Shown in pieces: positions 8,992 through 18,534 of a DNA stretch of 64,000 bases. The notes under the pieces are model-generated. The model had not been told where the DNA came from and ran no database searches. It saw only the letters and a list, made by a program, of their open reading frames with translations. Position 1 is the first letter of the stretch; every line of letters starts with the position of its first letter. A program made the translations under genes and the position numbers. The DNA comes from Bacteroidales bacterium (GTDB taxonomy: Bacteria > Bacteroidota > Bacteroidia > Bacteroidales > Muribaculaceae), in contig DXXK01000027.1 of NCBI GenBank assembly GCA_019416425.1, positions 22,058 to 86,057 of the forward strand, given 5' to 3'.

Positions 8992-11900
8992 AGAAATCAA
9001 TACCATATATCGGCGTGGGCATGCATCGGGGGAGGGGCATTCACGTTATTTCATTTATTATCATATTGTTTGCCATCGGGGGATTGCTTCCGGTGGCTTC
9101 GCGCGCCCAGGAAGCATATCATTTCACTCATCTAAGGAGTGACAACGGTCTGCCGCACCAGCAGATCATGTCGATGGCGTTCGACCATGACGGGATGCTG
9201 TGGGTGGGCACCAGAAACGGTCTGGCAAAATACGACGGGTACTCCTTCGTGGTCTATTACCATGATGCGTCCGACGCCAGTTCGATACCGCATAACTTCA
9301 TCCGGAAAATACTTGTGGACCGGTATAATAATGTGTGGATAGGCACGGATGCCGGTATAAGCCGTTACCGCCGGGATAAGGATGATTTCGAGAACCATGA
9401 TGTCGATGGACAGCATATTTCCGAGATCGTGGAGACTCACGACGGAGGAATTGTATGCTCCGGCGACCGTATATTCAGAAAGGGTGTCAAGGACACTTCC
9501 TTCAGGTATGTTCCGCGTCATGTGGAGGGATATGTGACCGGTATGGCGGTTGCTCCTGACGGACGTGTGTTCGTGTCAACCAATCAATCCATAGCCTACT
9601 ATTCCCCGTCGATGAATGCCGAGACGATGCTTGATGCATCCGTTTATTCTGATTTCATGAAGGGATTCGATGTACTGGCTCCGCTTTATTTCGATAAGAA
9701 AGGCAATCTATGGATCGGACGTGACGGACATGGAGTCATGAGCCTGAATCTGAAAACCGGCAGTCGTACCATCTATCCGGAGACGGTATTGTCCGACGGT
9801 ACGGTAAGGGACATCACCCAAGACTCGATGGGTAACATTCTGCTGGGGACGGAAAAGGGTATAACCGTAATCAATACCGCGACGGGAGCGATAAGCAAGG
9901 TGAAGCAGGAATTCGGCAACTCACGCACCCTTTCCGACAATGCCATCTATTGTATTGTTCCGGATTCCCAAGACAATATATGGGTCGGGACCTACTTTGG
10001 CGGTATCAATCTGTTGCAACGCAATGCACGGCAGTTCAGGTGGATCGCCCCCGGCTATGACTCCACGACACTCTCGGGCAAGGCCGTGCGCCGGGTTATA
10101 GAGGTGAACGAGCATCTGCTGTGGCTTGCCACTGAGGACGGTGGCATCAATATGCTGGATCTGACCGATAATTCCGTCAGACGCTTCAACAGCATTCCGG
10201 AACTGGGTACCAATGTACATGAGCTGTATTACGATGAGAACACAGGGGATATCTGGATCGGAACATTCCGTAACGGATTGTTCCGGTACAATACAAAAAG
10301 CGGGGCACACCGGCATTATACCGTATTCAACGGCAGTGGATTGCGAAGCGATGCGATTTTTGCCGTCGTGAGACAGAAGAGTGGCGACCTGTGGATAGCC
10401 ACGACATTGGGACTTAAACGCTACGATCCGCAGACGGACTCGTTCCAGGCGACCGGACATCCTGTACTTGACGGAGACTTTGTGTATTGCCTCCATGCCG
10501 ACAGGAAAGGGAATCTCTGGGCCGGAACGGTGAACAGCGGACTGTACCGCATAGATGGCCGATCGCGTGAGGTAAAAGGATGGGCCCGGCAGGAATCAGG
10601 TGGGATTCCCGACAGCTATGTCACGACTGTCTTCGAGGACCGCAAGGGACGCATCCTGGTCGGCACCAACAACAGCGGCGTGCATATAATCGACGGGAAG
10701 ACCCTGTCGGCGTCGGAATTCCCATGCAATGAGGGTGCATGGGGAACCGTGTGCTCGATTGGCGAGGACAAGACGGGAACAATATGGATAACTACCTCGG
10801 GAGGACTGTTCAAGGTGAATCCGGAAAATCTCTCGACGGTTAAATTCACCACTTCGGACGGACTGCCGGAGAACCAGTTCAATTTCTCGTCTATAATGCA
10901 GGCGTCGGACGGCGAGCTGTATTGCGGAACAGTCAACGGCCTGGTGAAATTCAGTCCCGATATCAGGAAGCGTGGTGACCGTAAGTCTCCGGTACATCTG
11001 TGGTGTCTTGCCCTCAACAGCAATCCGCTCACGCCGCGAACCAAGGATTCCCCGCTGTCTTCGACTCTGGATGCGACCAAGGAGCTGGTTCTGGGCTATG
11101 CCGACTCGCGCATATTCAGTATCGATTACGGGATAGTGGATCCTGTAGGGGCGGAAAACGCAAGGTATCAGATATTCATCGAGGGTCTTGACAAGGAGTG
11201 GCGTGATGTCGGCTCGCAGCGTCGATTCACCGCCATGGAACTTCCCTACGGCTCGTATGTATTCAAGGTCAGGGCGCTGACCTCTGGCGACAATTGGGAT
11301 TCTGCGCCAATCCGCGAGCTCGACCTGAGGATTAAGCCTCCGTACTATCTTTCCTCGACCGCATGGTTCATATATATCCTGCTCGGAATCTCGCTGTGCT
11401 ACGTGGTTTACCGTCTCGTTACATGGCGCGTGCGCGAGAAGCAACAGAAGAAACTCAATCAGATCGAACAGGAGAAGAAGGATGAGCTGAACCGTGAGAA
11501 GATGGAGTTCTTCACCAACATCTCGCATGAACTCAAGACACCGTTGAGCCTTATCCTTGCACCGCTCAAGCACCTTTCGTCGGAGGAGCACATGTCCGAG
11601 ATATCGCAGGAACGGCTGTCCACGGCCATCGCGAACACCTCGAAGATGATCGACCTGATCAACGAACTTGTGACTTTCAACCGAGTGGAATCCGGCAATT
11701 TCCAGCTGTTCCTGCAGAAGGGCAACCCGTTGGAACTGATCGAGACCTGGTCGGGATATTTCCGCGGCCCGGCGTCGGAGAAGAATATCTCCGTCAATGT
11801 GATGACACAGAACAACGGCGAGGAGGTGTGGTATTCCACAACCTATCTGGAGCGTATCCTGAGCAATCTTCTGTCAAATGCCATCAAGTATACGGGCGAG

Positions 11901-13082
11901 AACGGTAGCGTGGATGTACGTGCCTCCATCATGGAGGGTGACGATGGAGATGTGTATCTGCAATTGGAAGTGAAGGATACCGGAATCGGTATCGCTCCGG
12001 AGGAAATCGATAATATCTTCAAGAAATATTACCAGACGAAGCGTGGCTATAACGCAAGCCATACGGGCTGGGGAATCGGTCTTGCCACGGTCAGGAAGCT
12101 TGTGGAAATCCACAGGGGGACCATCGCCGTCACAAGTACAATGGGCGAGGGAAGCGTCTTTACTGTCCGTATCAACGTGACCCAGGATGCATTCGACAAG
12201 TCGTGCTGCATTGCAGCCGGTGCCACTGTACAGGCCAAGTACCAGCCCACGTTCATCACCAATACGCTGGCGGTATATTCCCGGGAGAATGAAGGGAATG
12301 CTGACGATAAGAACGAGAAGAGCGTCTCCATCCTGCTGGTGGAGGACAATCCGCAGCTGCTGCGTTTCCTGGCGGATGAGTTCTCGAAGGATTACAATGT
12401 CTTCACGGCCACCAATGGCGAGGAGGCGCTGAAGGTAACGGCGGAATATCCCATCGATATCGTGGTGTCGGATGTAATGATGCCGGTCATGGACGGCATC
12501 GAGCTGTGCGACCGTTTGAAGAACGATCTTGCGACATCGCATATTCCTGTGATACTCCTGACGGCCAAAAGTGACGAGGAGACCACTATTGCGGGCTATC
12601 GAAGCGGTGCGGAGGCGTACATACCGAAGCCGTTCGATCCTCAGCTGCTGGCCTTGCGCGTCAAGAACATCCTGCGGGCGCGGCGTGTGTATATCGATTC
12701 CAAGATCGATGAGTCCTCAGCCCAGGATGAGACAGTGGAGGAACTTCCTCCCCTCAACAAGTTCGATAATGAATTCGTGGAGCGTATTAATTCATTGATC
12801 AACGAGAATATGGACAATTCCGACTTCTCGATCGCAGACATCACCAAAGCGTTAGGCATATCGCGCTCGTTGCTGCACATCAAGATGAAAACCTTCTTCA
12901 ACACCTCGATGACGGACCATATCAAGCAGTGCCGCATGACGAAAGCCTGCGAGTTGCTCCGCAGTGGCTTGAATGTGAGCGAGACGGCTTACGCAACCGG
13001 TTTCTCTGATCCAAACTACTTCACGAAGGTCTTCAAGAAGACATTCGGAATGCCGCCTACCGAATATCTCGCCAACAAATAG
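8988..13082 (+). CDS. Hybrid two-component system sensor/regulator HTCS-1 (PUL-1)
   Basis: One-protein signal system that senses a glycan fragment in the periplasm and activates PUL transcription. The 1364-residue product has an N-terminal anchor or signal (about 18-42), two Reg_prop beta-propellers (about 45-720, repeated GNLWIGT/DLWIATTLGL blades), a Y_Y_Y domain (about 725-785), one membrane span near 788-809, a HisKA domain with NISHELKTPLSL (phospho-acceptor His847), a HATPase domain with LLSNAIKYT and DTGIGI boxes, a receiver with SDVMMPVMDG (phospho-acceptor Asp1162) and KPF, and a C-terminal AraC-type double helix-turn-helix (GFSDPNYFTKVFKKTFG). All key residues are present, so it should be active. 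It overlaps the enzyme gene upstream by four bases, which ties its job to this locus. Confidence 0.95.
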   Translation: MKKSIPYIGVGMHRGRGIHVISFIIILFAIGGLLPVASRAQEAYHFTHLRSDNGLPHQQIMSMAFDHDGMLWVGTRNGLAKYDGYSFVVYYHDASDASSIPHNFIRKILVDRYNNVWIGTDAGISRYRRDKDDFENHDVDGQHISEIVETHDGGIVCSGDRIFRKGVKDTSFRYVPRHVEGYVTGMAVAPDGRVFVSTNQSIAYYSPSMNAETMLDASVYSDFMKGFDVLAPLYFDKKGNLWIGRDGHGVMSLNLKTGSRTIYPETVLSDGTVRDITQDSMGNILLGTEKGITVINTATGAISKVKQEFGNSRTLSDNAIYCIVPDSQDNIWVGTYFGGINLLQRNARQFRWIAPGYDSTTLSGKAVRRVIEVNEHLLWLATEDGGINMLDLTDNSVRRFNSIPELGTNVHELYYDENTGDIWIGTFRNGLFRYNTKSGAHRHYTVFNGSGLRSDAIFAVVRQKSGDLWIATTLGLKRYDPQTDSFQATGHPVLDGDFVYCLHADRKGNLWAGTVNSGLYRIDGRSREVKGWARQESGGIPDSYVTTVFEDRKGRILVGTNNSGVHIIDGKTLSASEFPCNEGAWGTVCSIGEDKTGTIWITTSGGLFKVNPENLSTVKFTTSDGLPENQFNFSSIMQASDGELYCGTVNGLVKFSPDIRKRGDRKSPVHLWCLALNSNPLTPRTKDSPLSSTLDATKELVLGYADSRIFSIDYGIVDPVGAENARYQIFIEGLDKEWRDVGSQRRFTAMELPYGSYVFKVRALTSGDNWDSAPIRELDLRIKPPYYLSSTAWFIYILLGISLCYVVYRLVTWRVREKQQKKLNQIEQEKKDELNREKMEFFTNISHELKTPLSLILAPLKHLSSEEHMSEISQERLSTAIANTSKMIDLINELVTFNRVESGNFQLFLQKGNPLELIETWSGYFRGPASEKNISVNVMTQNNGEEVWYSTTYLERILSNLLSNAIKYTGENGSVDVRASIMEGDDGDVYLQLEVKDTGIGIAPEEIDNIFKKYYQTKRGYNASHTGWGIGLATVRKLVEIHRGTIAVTSTMGEGSVFTVRINVTQDAFDKSCCIAAGATVQAKYQPTFITNTLAVYSRENEGNADDKNEKSVSILLVEDNPQLLRFLADEFSKDYNVFTATNGEEALKVTAEYPIDIVVSDVMMPVMDGIELCDRLKNDLATSHIPVILLTAKSDEETTIAGYRSGAEAYIPKPFDPQLLALRVKNILRARRVYIDSKIDESSAQDETVEELPPLNKFDNEFVERINSLINENMDNSDFSIADITKALGISRSLLHIKMKTFFNTSMTDHIKQCRMTKACELLRSGLNVSETAYATGFSDPNYFTKVFKKTFGMPPTEYLANK

Positions 13083-13218
13083 CTGAACGTACGGAAATCA
13101 GATATATACATGGCGATGTTGTCTATTACTGTCTTAAACCTTAATGACATTCGGAGGTCTAAATTCTGTAACAAACCGGGATGGACGGAAGTGCATGCAG
13201 GTTGAATAAGGAATGAAT

Positions 13219-13575
13219 ATGAAGAAGCTGATGATAATGCTGGTGGCGGCGCTGGGTGTGGCGATCGGGGCGATGGCCGCCGATAAGCCGGAGTTCCCCG
13301 GCGGCAAGGAGGGGCTGGACAAGTATCTCACTGAGAACATGAAGTATCCGCAAGCCGCCAAGGACAACGGAATCGAGGGTGTCGTGGGAGTGGTGTTCAC
13401 GGTCAAGGCGGACGGCACCATCGGCACAATCAAGATCAAACGGATGGTCGACCCTGACCTGGAGGCCGAGTCTATCCGTCTGGTGAAGGGGATGCCCAAG
13501 TGGATTCCCGCCGACAAGGACGGCAAACCTGTGGACGCCCCCGCTGAGGTTGACGTCAACTTCACACTTGAATAA
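13219..13575 (+). CDS. Small exported TonB C-terminal domain protein
   Basis: Two in-frame ATGs exist, at 13213 and 13219. I prefer the second because an AAGGA lies about six bases before it, but the first is only two codons longer. The product of about 118 residues has a signal peptide (ending near GAMAA) and then a complete TonB C-terminal domain (PEFPGGKEGLDKYLTENMKY, IEGVVGVVFTVKADGTIG, ending PAEVDVNFTLE). Unlike ordinary TonB it has no membrane anchor and no proline-rich spanner, so it would be free in the periplasm or secreted. It might modulate TonB coupling of the adjacent SusC, or serve as a binding module. That role is inference; the domain itself is clear. Confidence 0.8.
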   Translation: MKKLMIMLVAALGVAIGAMAADKPEFPGGKEGLDKYLTENMKYPQAAKDNGIEGVVGVVFTVKADGTIGTIKIKRMVDPDLEAESIRLVKGMPKWIPADKDGKPVDAPAEVDVNFTLE

Positions 13576-13588
13576 TTACCCTGTACGA

Positions 13589-13644
13589 GGGACCTCCGGG
13601 TCCCGATATAGCGGCCTTGATGACTTTAAAGGGTTGTCAAGGCC
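13589..13644 (+). terminator. Two hairpins after the TonB-C gene
   Basis: GGGACC/GGTCCC (13589-13594 with 13599-13604) and GGCCTTGA/TCAAGGCC (13613-13620 with 13637-13644) form consecutive stems. Neither has a good T-run, so termination here is only plausible. Confidence 0.4.
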
Positions 13645-13694
13645 TTAAACACATTCGTGGTAATTGTATTTTTTGCGTGATGAGGGTGAGATTT

Positions 13695-13725
13695 TTGGCA
13701 AATCGGAGAAAAAAGAGTAATTTTG
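13695..13725 (+). promoter_or_regulatory. Bacteroidota promoter for the membrane protein gene at 13792
   Basis: TTG at 13695-13697, twenty bases, then TAATTTTG at 13718-13725, an exact match to the Bacteroidota -33/-7 consensus. It predicts a leader of roughly 60 bases. Confidence 0.75.
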
Positions 13726-13791
13726 TAACTGAACAGCAATGAATTGCGGCGCGGAGAGACATGCTACGCGCTTGCATTGTGATATAAGCTA

Positions 13792-14442
13792 ATGAGAATC
13801 AATCAGATATATAACCCAAACCGGGTCCGTGAGGGATGGTTCGAATGTAATTTCATCACTCCGTGGTTCCGTCGGTTCGTTGATTTCCAGGGTGCCGGCG
13901 ACGGTAAGAGCTGCGCTCTGGCTCTATTGGCATGGTTGATAGCCACGGCCGGGGTGGCCGGCGTGCTGATGGGCTTGGTTGGACTGCTTGGCCCTGATGT
14001 CGGATTCATCGCCCTGTACTGGATCGGAGGCCTCTGGGTGGCTTATTCGCTCATTCCGCTCGTGGCACTGGTGTCCCGTACTTTGAGCGGACGCACGGAC
14101 GATGAGGAACCCGTGACCCGTATGCTGCCCATCGACTGGATGCTCACGGGCTGCGCCATGCTGTTCTTCCTCTTCGGTCTGCTGATGATGACCACTACCC
14201 TCAATTCCGAGACACTCCACGCTCCGACGGGTACCGATGGCGAAGAGGAGTCGTCGATTCCGAAGGATACCATTGTGGAGGAAGCGATATTCACCTATCA
14301 GAATCCGGAAATAGATACCTCGACTCCGGCCTCCGACACAATGTCCGACCTGAACGAGCCCGATATCGTGGCTCCCGACCAGGTATATGACCCCACCATA
14401 GAGCCGGATCCGGAACATCCTGACACTGTCAATTATTTTTGA
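13792..14442 (+). CDS. Unknown membrane protein with acidic C-terminal tail
   Basis: Not recognised. The 216-residue product begins with a short polar stretch (MRINQIYNPNRVREGW), then has three predicted hydrophobic spans: about 42-66, 70-95 and 120-143. They are followed by a tail of about 70 residues rich in Asp, Glu, Pro, Ser and Thr (EEESSIPKDTIVEEA ... EPDPEHPDTVNYF), without cysteines. The spans suggest an inner-membrane protein with the tail on one side. It has its own strong promoter and is followed after 23 bases by lysS, so it may be co-transcribed with lysS. No catalytic motif is visible. Confidence 0.7.
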   Translation: MRINQIYNPNRVREGWFECNFITPWFRRFVDFQGAGDGKSCALALLAWLIATAGVAGVLMGLVGLLGPDVGFIALYWIGGLWVAYSLIPLVALVSRTLSGRTDDEEPVTRMLPIDWMLTGCAMLFFLFGLLMMTTTLNSETLHAPTGTDGEEESSIPKDTIVEEAIFTYQNPEIDTSTPASDTMSDLNEPDIVAPDQVYDPTIEPDPEHPDTVNYF

Positions 14443-14465
14443 AAATATAAGGAATAGATAATATA

Positions 14466-16016
14466 ATGGCAAACCACGAGCTTAGCGAACAGGAGATAGT
14501 TCGCCGCAACAGCCTCCAGGCCATGCGCGATATGGGTATCGAGCCCTATCCCGCGGCCGAGTTTCCCGTCACCGCCCACAGTGCCGAAATCAAAGAGAAT
14601 TTCCAGGACGACGCGGAGCTGCGTCATGTCAGCGTGGCCGGACGCGTGATGTCCCGCCGCATCATGGGCAAAGCCTCCTTCATGGAGCTGCAGGACGCCG
14701 CCGGCCGTATACAGGTATACGTTAGCCGCGACGACCTCTGCCCCGGCGAGGACAAGGAACTGTACAATACCGTATTCAAGAAACTTCTGGACATCGGCGA
14801 TTTCGTCGGCATCACCGGCGAGGTGTTCCGCACCAAGACCGGCGAGATATCCATTCATGCCCGCACGCTGACGGTGCTTAGCAAGAGCCTCCGTCCGCTG
14901 CCCATAGTCAAGATGAAGGACGGCGTGGCCTACGACGCCTTCTCCGATCCGGAGCTGCGCTACCGCCAGCGCTATGTGGACCTGGTGGTCAATCCCGGAG
15001 TCCGCGAGATCTTCCTGAAGCGTACCAAGATGTTCAACTCCATGCGCGAGTACTTCAACTCGAACGGCATACTGGAGGTTGACACACCGGTGCTGCAGGC
15101 CATCCCCGGCGGCGCCGCCGCCCGTCCGTTCATCACGCACCACAACGCACTGGACATCCCTCTGTATCTCCGCATAGCCAACGAGCTCTACCTGAAGCGC
15201 CTGATTGTGGGGGGCTTCGAGGGCGTCTACGAGTTCAGCCGCAACTTCCGCAACGAGGGAATGGACCGTACGCATAACCCCGAGTTCACCTGCATGGAGA
15301 TCTACGTGGCCTACAAGGACTACAAGTGGATGATGAACTTCACGGAGAACATGCTTGCCAAGATCGCCATGGACGTTAACGGCACCACTAAGGTCAAGGT
15401 CGGTGACAACGAGATCGACTTCCAGCCACCGTATCCGCGTGTCACCATGCGCCAGGCCATTCTGGACAAGACAGGCTTCGACATCGACGGCAAGAGCGAG
15501 GACGAGCTCCGTGCCTTCTGCAAGGCCAACGGAGTAGAGGTGGACAACACGATGGGCAAGGGCAAGCTGATCGACGAGATTTTCGGCGAGAAATGCGAGG
15601 GAACCTACATCCAGCCTACGTTCATCACCGACTACCCCGTGGAGATGTCTCCGCTGACCAAGCGTCACCGCGAGAATCCCGAGTTGACGGAGCGTTTCGA
15701 GCTGATGGTCAACGGCAAGGAGCTGTGTAACGCATACTCCGAGCTGAACGACCCGATTGACCAGTACGAACGGTTCGTGGAGCAGATGAAGCTCGCTGAC
15801 AAGGGCGACGACGAGGCGATGGTGATTGACGCCGACTTCATCCGCGCGCTGGAGTACGGGATGCCTCCCACGTCAGGCATGGGTATAGGCATGGACCGTC
15901 TGGCCATGCTGCTGACCGGGCAGTCCACCATCCAGGAGGTGCTGCTGTTCCCGCAGATGCGTCCTGAGAAGCGCGCCACCGTCGAGAGCGACAAGGAAGA
16001 ATCCACCAAGGAATAA
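14466..16016 (+). CDS. lysS: Lysyl-tRNA synthetase, class II
   Basis: Charges tRNA-Lys with lysine in the cytoplasm. The 516-residue protein has the N-terminal anticodon-binding OB fold (VSVAGRVMSRRIMGKASFME at about 57-76), the class II motif 2 (FRNEGMDRTHNPEFTCMEIY) and the motif 3 region near the end (SGMGIGMDRLAMLL). Length is close to the E. coli enzyme. The start ATG is preceded by AAGGAA at a suitable distance. gpsA starts only five bases after its stop, so the two genes form a transcription unit. Confidence 0.97.
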   Translation: MANHELSEQEIVRRNSLQAMRDMGIEPYPAAEFPVTAHSAEIKENFQDDAELRHVSVAGRVMSRRIMGKASFMELQDAAGRIQVYVSRDDLCPGEDKELYNTVFKKLLDIGDFVGITGEVFRTKTGEISIHARTLTVLSKSLRPLPIVKMKDGVAYDAFSDPELRYRQRYVDLVVNPGVREIFLKRTKMFNSMREYFNSNGILEVDTPVLQAIPGGAAARPFITHHNALDIPLYLRIANELYLKRLIVGGFEGVYEFSRNFRNEGMDRTHNPEFTCMEIYVAYKDYKWMMNFTENMLAKIAMDVNGTTKVKVGDNEIDFQPPYPRVTMRQAILDKTGFDIDGKSEDELRAFCKANGVEVDNTMGKGKLIDEIFGEKCEGTYIQPTFITDYPVEMSPLTKRHRENPELTERFELMVNGKELCNAYSELNDPIDQYERFVEQMKLADKGDDEAMVIDADFIRALEYGMPPTSGMGIGMDRLAMLLTGQSTIQEVLLFPQMRPEKRATVESDKEESTKE

Positions 16017-16021
16017 GGCCC

Positions 16022-17023
16022 ATGAACACGATGGGCAAGATAGCGGTTATCGGCAGCGGCAGCTGGGCCACGGCTTTGGCCAAGCTGCTGCTGGGTAACA
16101 GCAGCAGCATCGGATGGTACTTCCACCGGCAGGACCGTATCGACGAGTTCGTCCGCTGCGGACATAATCCGACCTATCTGACGGATGTGGACTTCGATGT
16201 TGAGCGTATAGACCTCTCGTCGGACATCAATGCCGTCTGCCGTGACGCCGACACACTGCTGCTGGTGACACCGTCGCCCTACCTGCGCCAGACTCTGGAC
16301 CTGATCACCGAGGATATCAGCGAGAAGAATATCGTCTCGGCAGTCAAGGGAATGGTAGGCGATACCGACATGATAGTCACGGACTATATGAAGGAGAACT
16401 TCGGCTGCAAGGACGACCGGCTGATGGTGATCGGCGGCCCGTGTCATGCGGAGGAAGTGGCCCTGGACCGGCCATCGTTCCTGACGATAGGATGCCGGGA
16501 CCCGCGGCGTTGCGCTGACTTCGCCGGCATGATCGACGGCAAGCGGATGCGCACCATCCTGAGCAACGATGTGGACGGCATCGAATACGCCGCCGTGTTG
16601 AAGAACGTCTACGCCATCGCCGCAGGCATGATCCACGGTCAGAAGACCGGCGACAACTTCATAGCCATGACAGTCAGCAACGCGGTGCGCGAGATGCGCC
16701 GTTTCGTGGACACCATCGCACCGATGCCGGGGCGCGACATCTGTCAGTCCGCCTATCTGGGCGACCTGCTGGTGACATCCTACTCCAAATTCAGCCGCAA
16801 CCACAATTTCGGCTCGATGATCGGTAGGGGCTACAGCGTCAAGGCCGCGATCATGGAGATGGAGATGGTTGCCGAGGGTTACTACGGAACCCGATGCATC
16901 CACCGCATCAACAGTAACGGCCCCAAGGTAGACATGCCGATTCTGGAGGCCATGTACAGGATCCTCTACGAGAACGCCAGCCCCCGACGAGAGCTGGCTC
17001 CGGTGGCCGAACGGTTCTCGTGA
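16022..17023 (+). CDS. gpsA: NAD(P)-dependent glycerol-3-phosphate dehydrogenase
   Basis: Reduces dihydroxyacetone phosphate to sn-glycerol-3-phosphate, the backbone for phospholipids. The 333-residue protein shows the Rossmann start IAVIGSGSWATALAKLL, the conserved GGPCHAEEVALDRPS loop, the catalytic-lysine region EYAAVLKNVYAIAAGM and the YLGDLLVTSYSKFSRN motif. A second in-frame ATG three codons in (MGKIAVIG) is an equally good start. It is tightly linked to lysS upstream. The pgi gene follows after 83 bases. Confidence 0.95.
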   Translation: MNTMGKIAVIGSGSWATALAKLLLGNSSSIGWYFHRQDRIDEFVRCGHNPTYLTDVDFDVERIDLSSDINAVCRDADTLLLVTPSPYLRQTLDLITEDISEKNIVSAVKGMVGDTDMIVTDYMKENFGCKDDRLMVIGGPCHAEEVALDRPSFLTIGCRDPRRCADFAGMIDGKRMRTILSNDVDGIEYAAVLKNVYAIAAGMIHGQKTGDNFIAMTVSNAVREMRRFVDTIAPMPGRDICQSAYLGDLLVTSYSKFSRNHNFGSMIGRGYSVKAAIMEMEMVAEGYYGTRCIHRINSNGPKVDMPILEAMYRILYENASPRRELAPVAERFS

Positions 17024-17106
17024 CCGTTTAGGTTGTTTTAACAGTCCCTGTAGAGTTTTCGGATAGACTGATTTGTTATAATGTTACTTGTTTAACCCAA
17101 AATATT

Positions 17107-18414
17107 ATGAAAAGTATAGAACTGAACATTCAGGATGCGATCAAGTTCGCCGAGAAGGAATACAATGCCATGGGCCAGGAGGCCGTGGCAGCGCTGAAGA
17201 CCGTAGAGGAAGGCACCGGTCTGGGTAATGATTTCCTGGGTTGGGTACGCCTGCCCGAAGAGACACGGGTCGAGCTCGTAGCCTCGATAGAGGCTACAGC
17301 CCAGCGTCTGCGCGAGAACTGCGACTATGTGGTATGCATCGGCATCGGCGGCTCCTATCTGGGTGCCAAGGCGGTCAACACCGCGCTGGAGAGCAATTTC
17401 GACGCATATTATGCTCCGACACCCGGCAATCCTAAGGTGCTGTACGCCGGCCAGAACATCGGCGAGGAGTATACCGCTCAGCTGGAGCAGCTGCTGACGG
17501 GCAAGCGTTTCGGCATTATCGTGATCTCCAAGTCAGGAACCACTACCGAACCTGCAATCGCCTTCCGTATCCTGAAGGAACTGCTGGAGAAGCAGGCAGG
17601 CAAGGAGGAGGCCAGGAGACTGATCGTGGCCATCACCGATGCACACAAGGGAGCGTTGCGCACAATGGCCGACAACGAGGGTTACGAGACATACATAATC
17701 CCCGACAACGTAGGGGGCCGCTTCTCCGTACTGACTCCGGTTGGTCTGCTTCCCATCGCCGTGGACGGTCACGACATCAAGGCCCTGCTGCAAGGTGCCA
17801 TCGACATGGAGAAGGCTACCACTGCCACCGACGACACGAACCTTTCGCTGGTTTACGCGCGCATGCGTAACGCGCTGTACCGCTCCGGCAAGAAGATCGA
17901 GATTCTGGTCAACTTCGATCCCCGTCTGCACTACGTGTCGGAATGGTGGAAGCAGCTGTACGGCGAGAGCGAGGGTAAGGACGGCAAGGGCATCTTCCCT
18001 GCCAGCGTGGACTTCACCACGGACCTGCACTCCATGGGCCAGTGGATCCAGGATGGCGAGCGTACAATCTTCGAGACAGTCGTATCTGTGGCCAATGTAG
18101 GCCTGGAACGCCGCATCCCCGAGGACAAGGAGAACCTGGACGGCCTGAACTATCTGGCGGGCAAGCGCATCGACGAGGTCAACAAGATGGCCGAGCTGGG
18201 CACCAAGATGGCGCACGTGGACGGCAACGTGCCCAACATGCGCGTGGAGATCGAGAAAATCGACGAGTACAACCTGGGCCAGCTGATCTACTTCTTCGAG
18301 AAGGCCTGCGGCATCAGCGGCTACCTGCTGGGTGTCAACCCGTTCAACCAGCCGGGCGTGGAGGCGTACAAGTCCAATATGTTCCGTCTGCTCAAGAAGC
18401 CGGGTTACTGCTGA
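17107..18414 (+). CDS. pgi: Glucose-6-phosphate isomerase
   Basis: Interconverts glucose-6-phosphate and fructose-6-phosphate in glycolysis and gluconeogenesis. The 435-residue protein belongs to the shorter bacterial type. Visible motifs are VVCIGIGGSYLGAKAVNTAL (sugar-phosphate SIS fold), IVISKSGTTTEPAIAFRIL, the PGI signature GGRFSVLTPVGLLPIA, and the C-terminal NPFNQPGVEAYKSNMF carrying the active-site lysine. All catalytic regions are intact. A clear intrinsic terminator follows, so pgi ends its transcription unit. Confidence 0.97.
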   Translation: MKSIELNIQDAIKFAEKEYNAMGQEAVAALKTVEEGTGLGNDFLGWVRLPEETRVELVASIEATAQRLRENCDYVVCIGIGGSYLGAKAVNTALESNFDAYYAPTPGNPKVLYAGQNIGEEYTAQLEQLLTGKRFGIIVISKSGTTTEPAIAFRILKELLEKQAGKEEARRLIVAITDAHKGALRTMADNEGYETYIIPDNVGGRFSVLTPVGLLPIAVDGHDIKALLQGAIDMEKATTATDDTNLSLVYARMRNALYRSGKKIEILVNFDPRLHYVSEWWKQLYGESEGKDGKGIFPASVDFTTDLHSMGQWIQDGERTIFETVVSVANVGLERRIPEDKENLDGLNYLAGKRIDEVNKMAELGTKMAHVDGNVPNMRVEIEKIDEYNLGQLIYFFEKACGISGYLLGVNPFNQPGVEAYKSNMFRLLKKPGYC

Positions 18415-18442
18415 CATCACGGTTTTAACATGAGTTAATACA

Positions 18443-18482
18443 GGGGGAACCGCAATTGCGGCTCCCCCTTTTCAACTTTTTG
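18443..18482 (+). terminator. Intrinsic terminator after pgi
   Basis: GGGGGAACCGC (18443-18453) pairs with GCGGCTCCCCC (18458-18468), one mismatch, AATT loop, followed by TTTTCAACTTTTTG. A good rho-independent terminator. Confidence 0.88.
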
Positions 18483-18534
18483 CCATGTCGGTTGTCTACA
18501 ATATAGAATAAAAGAATATTATAAAGGGAAAACT

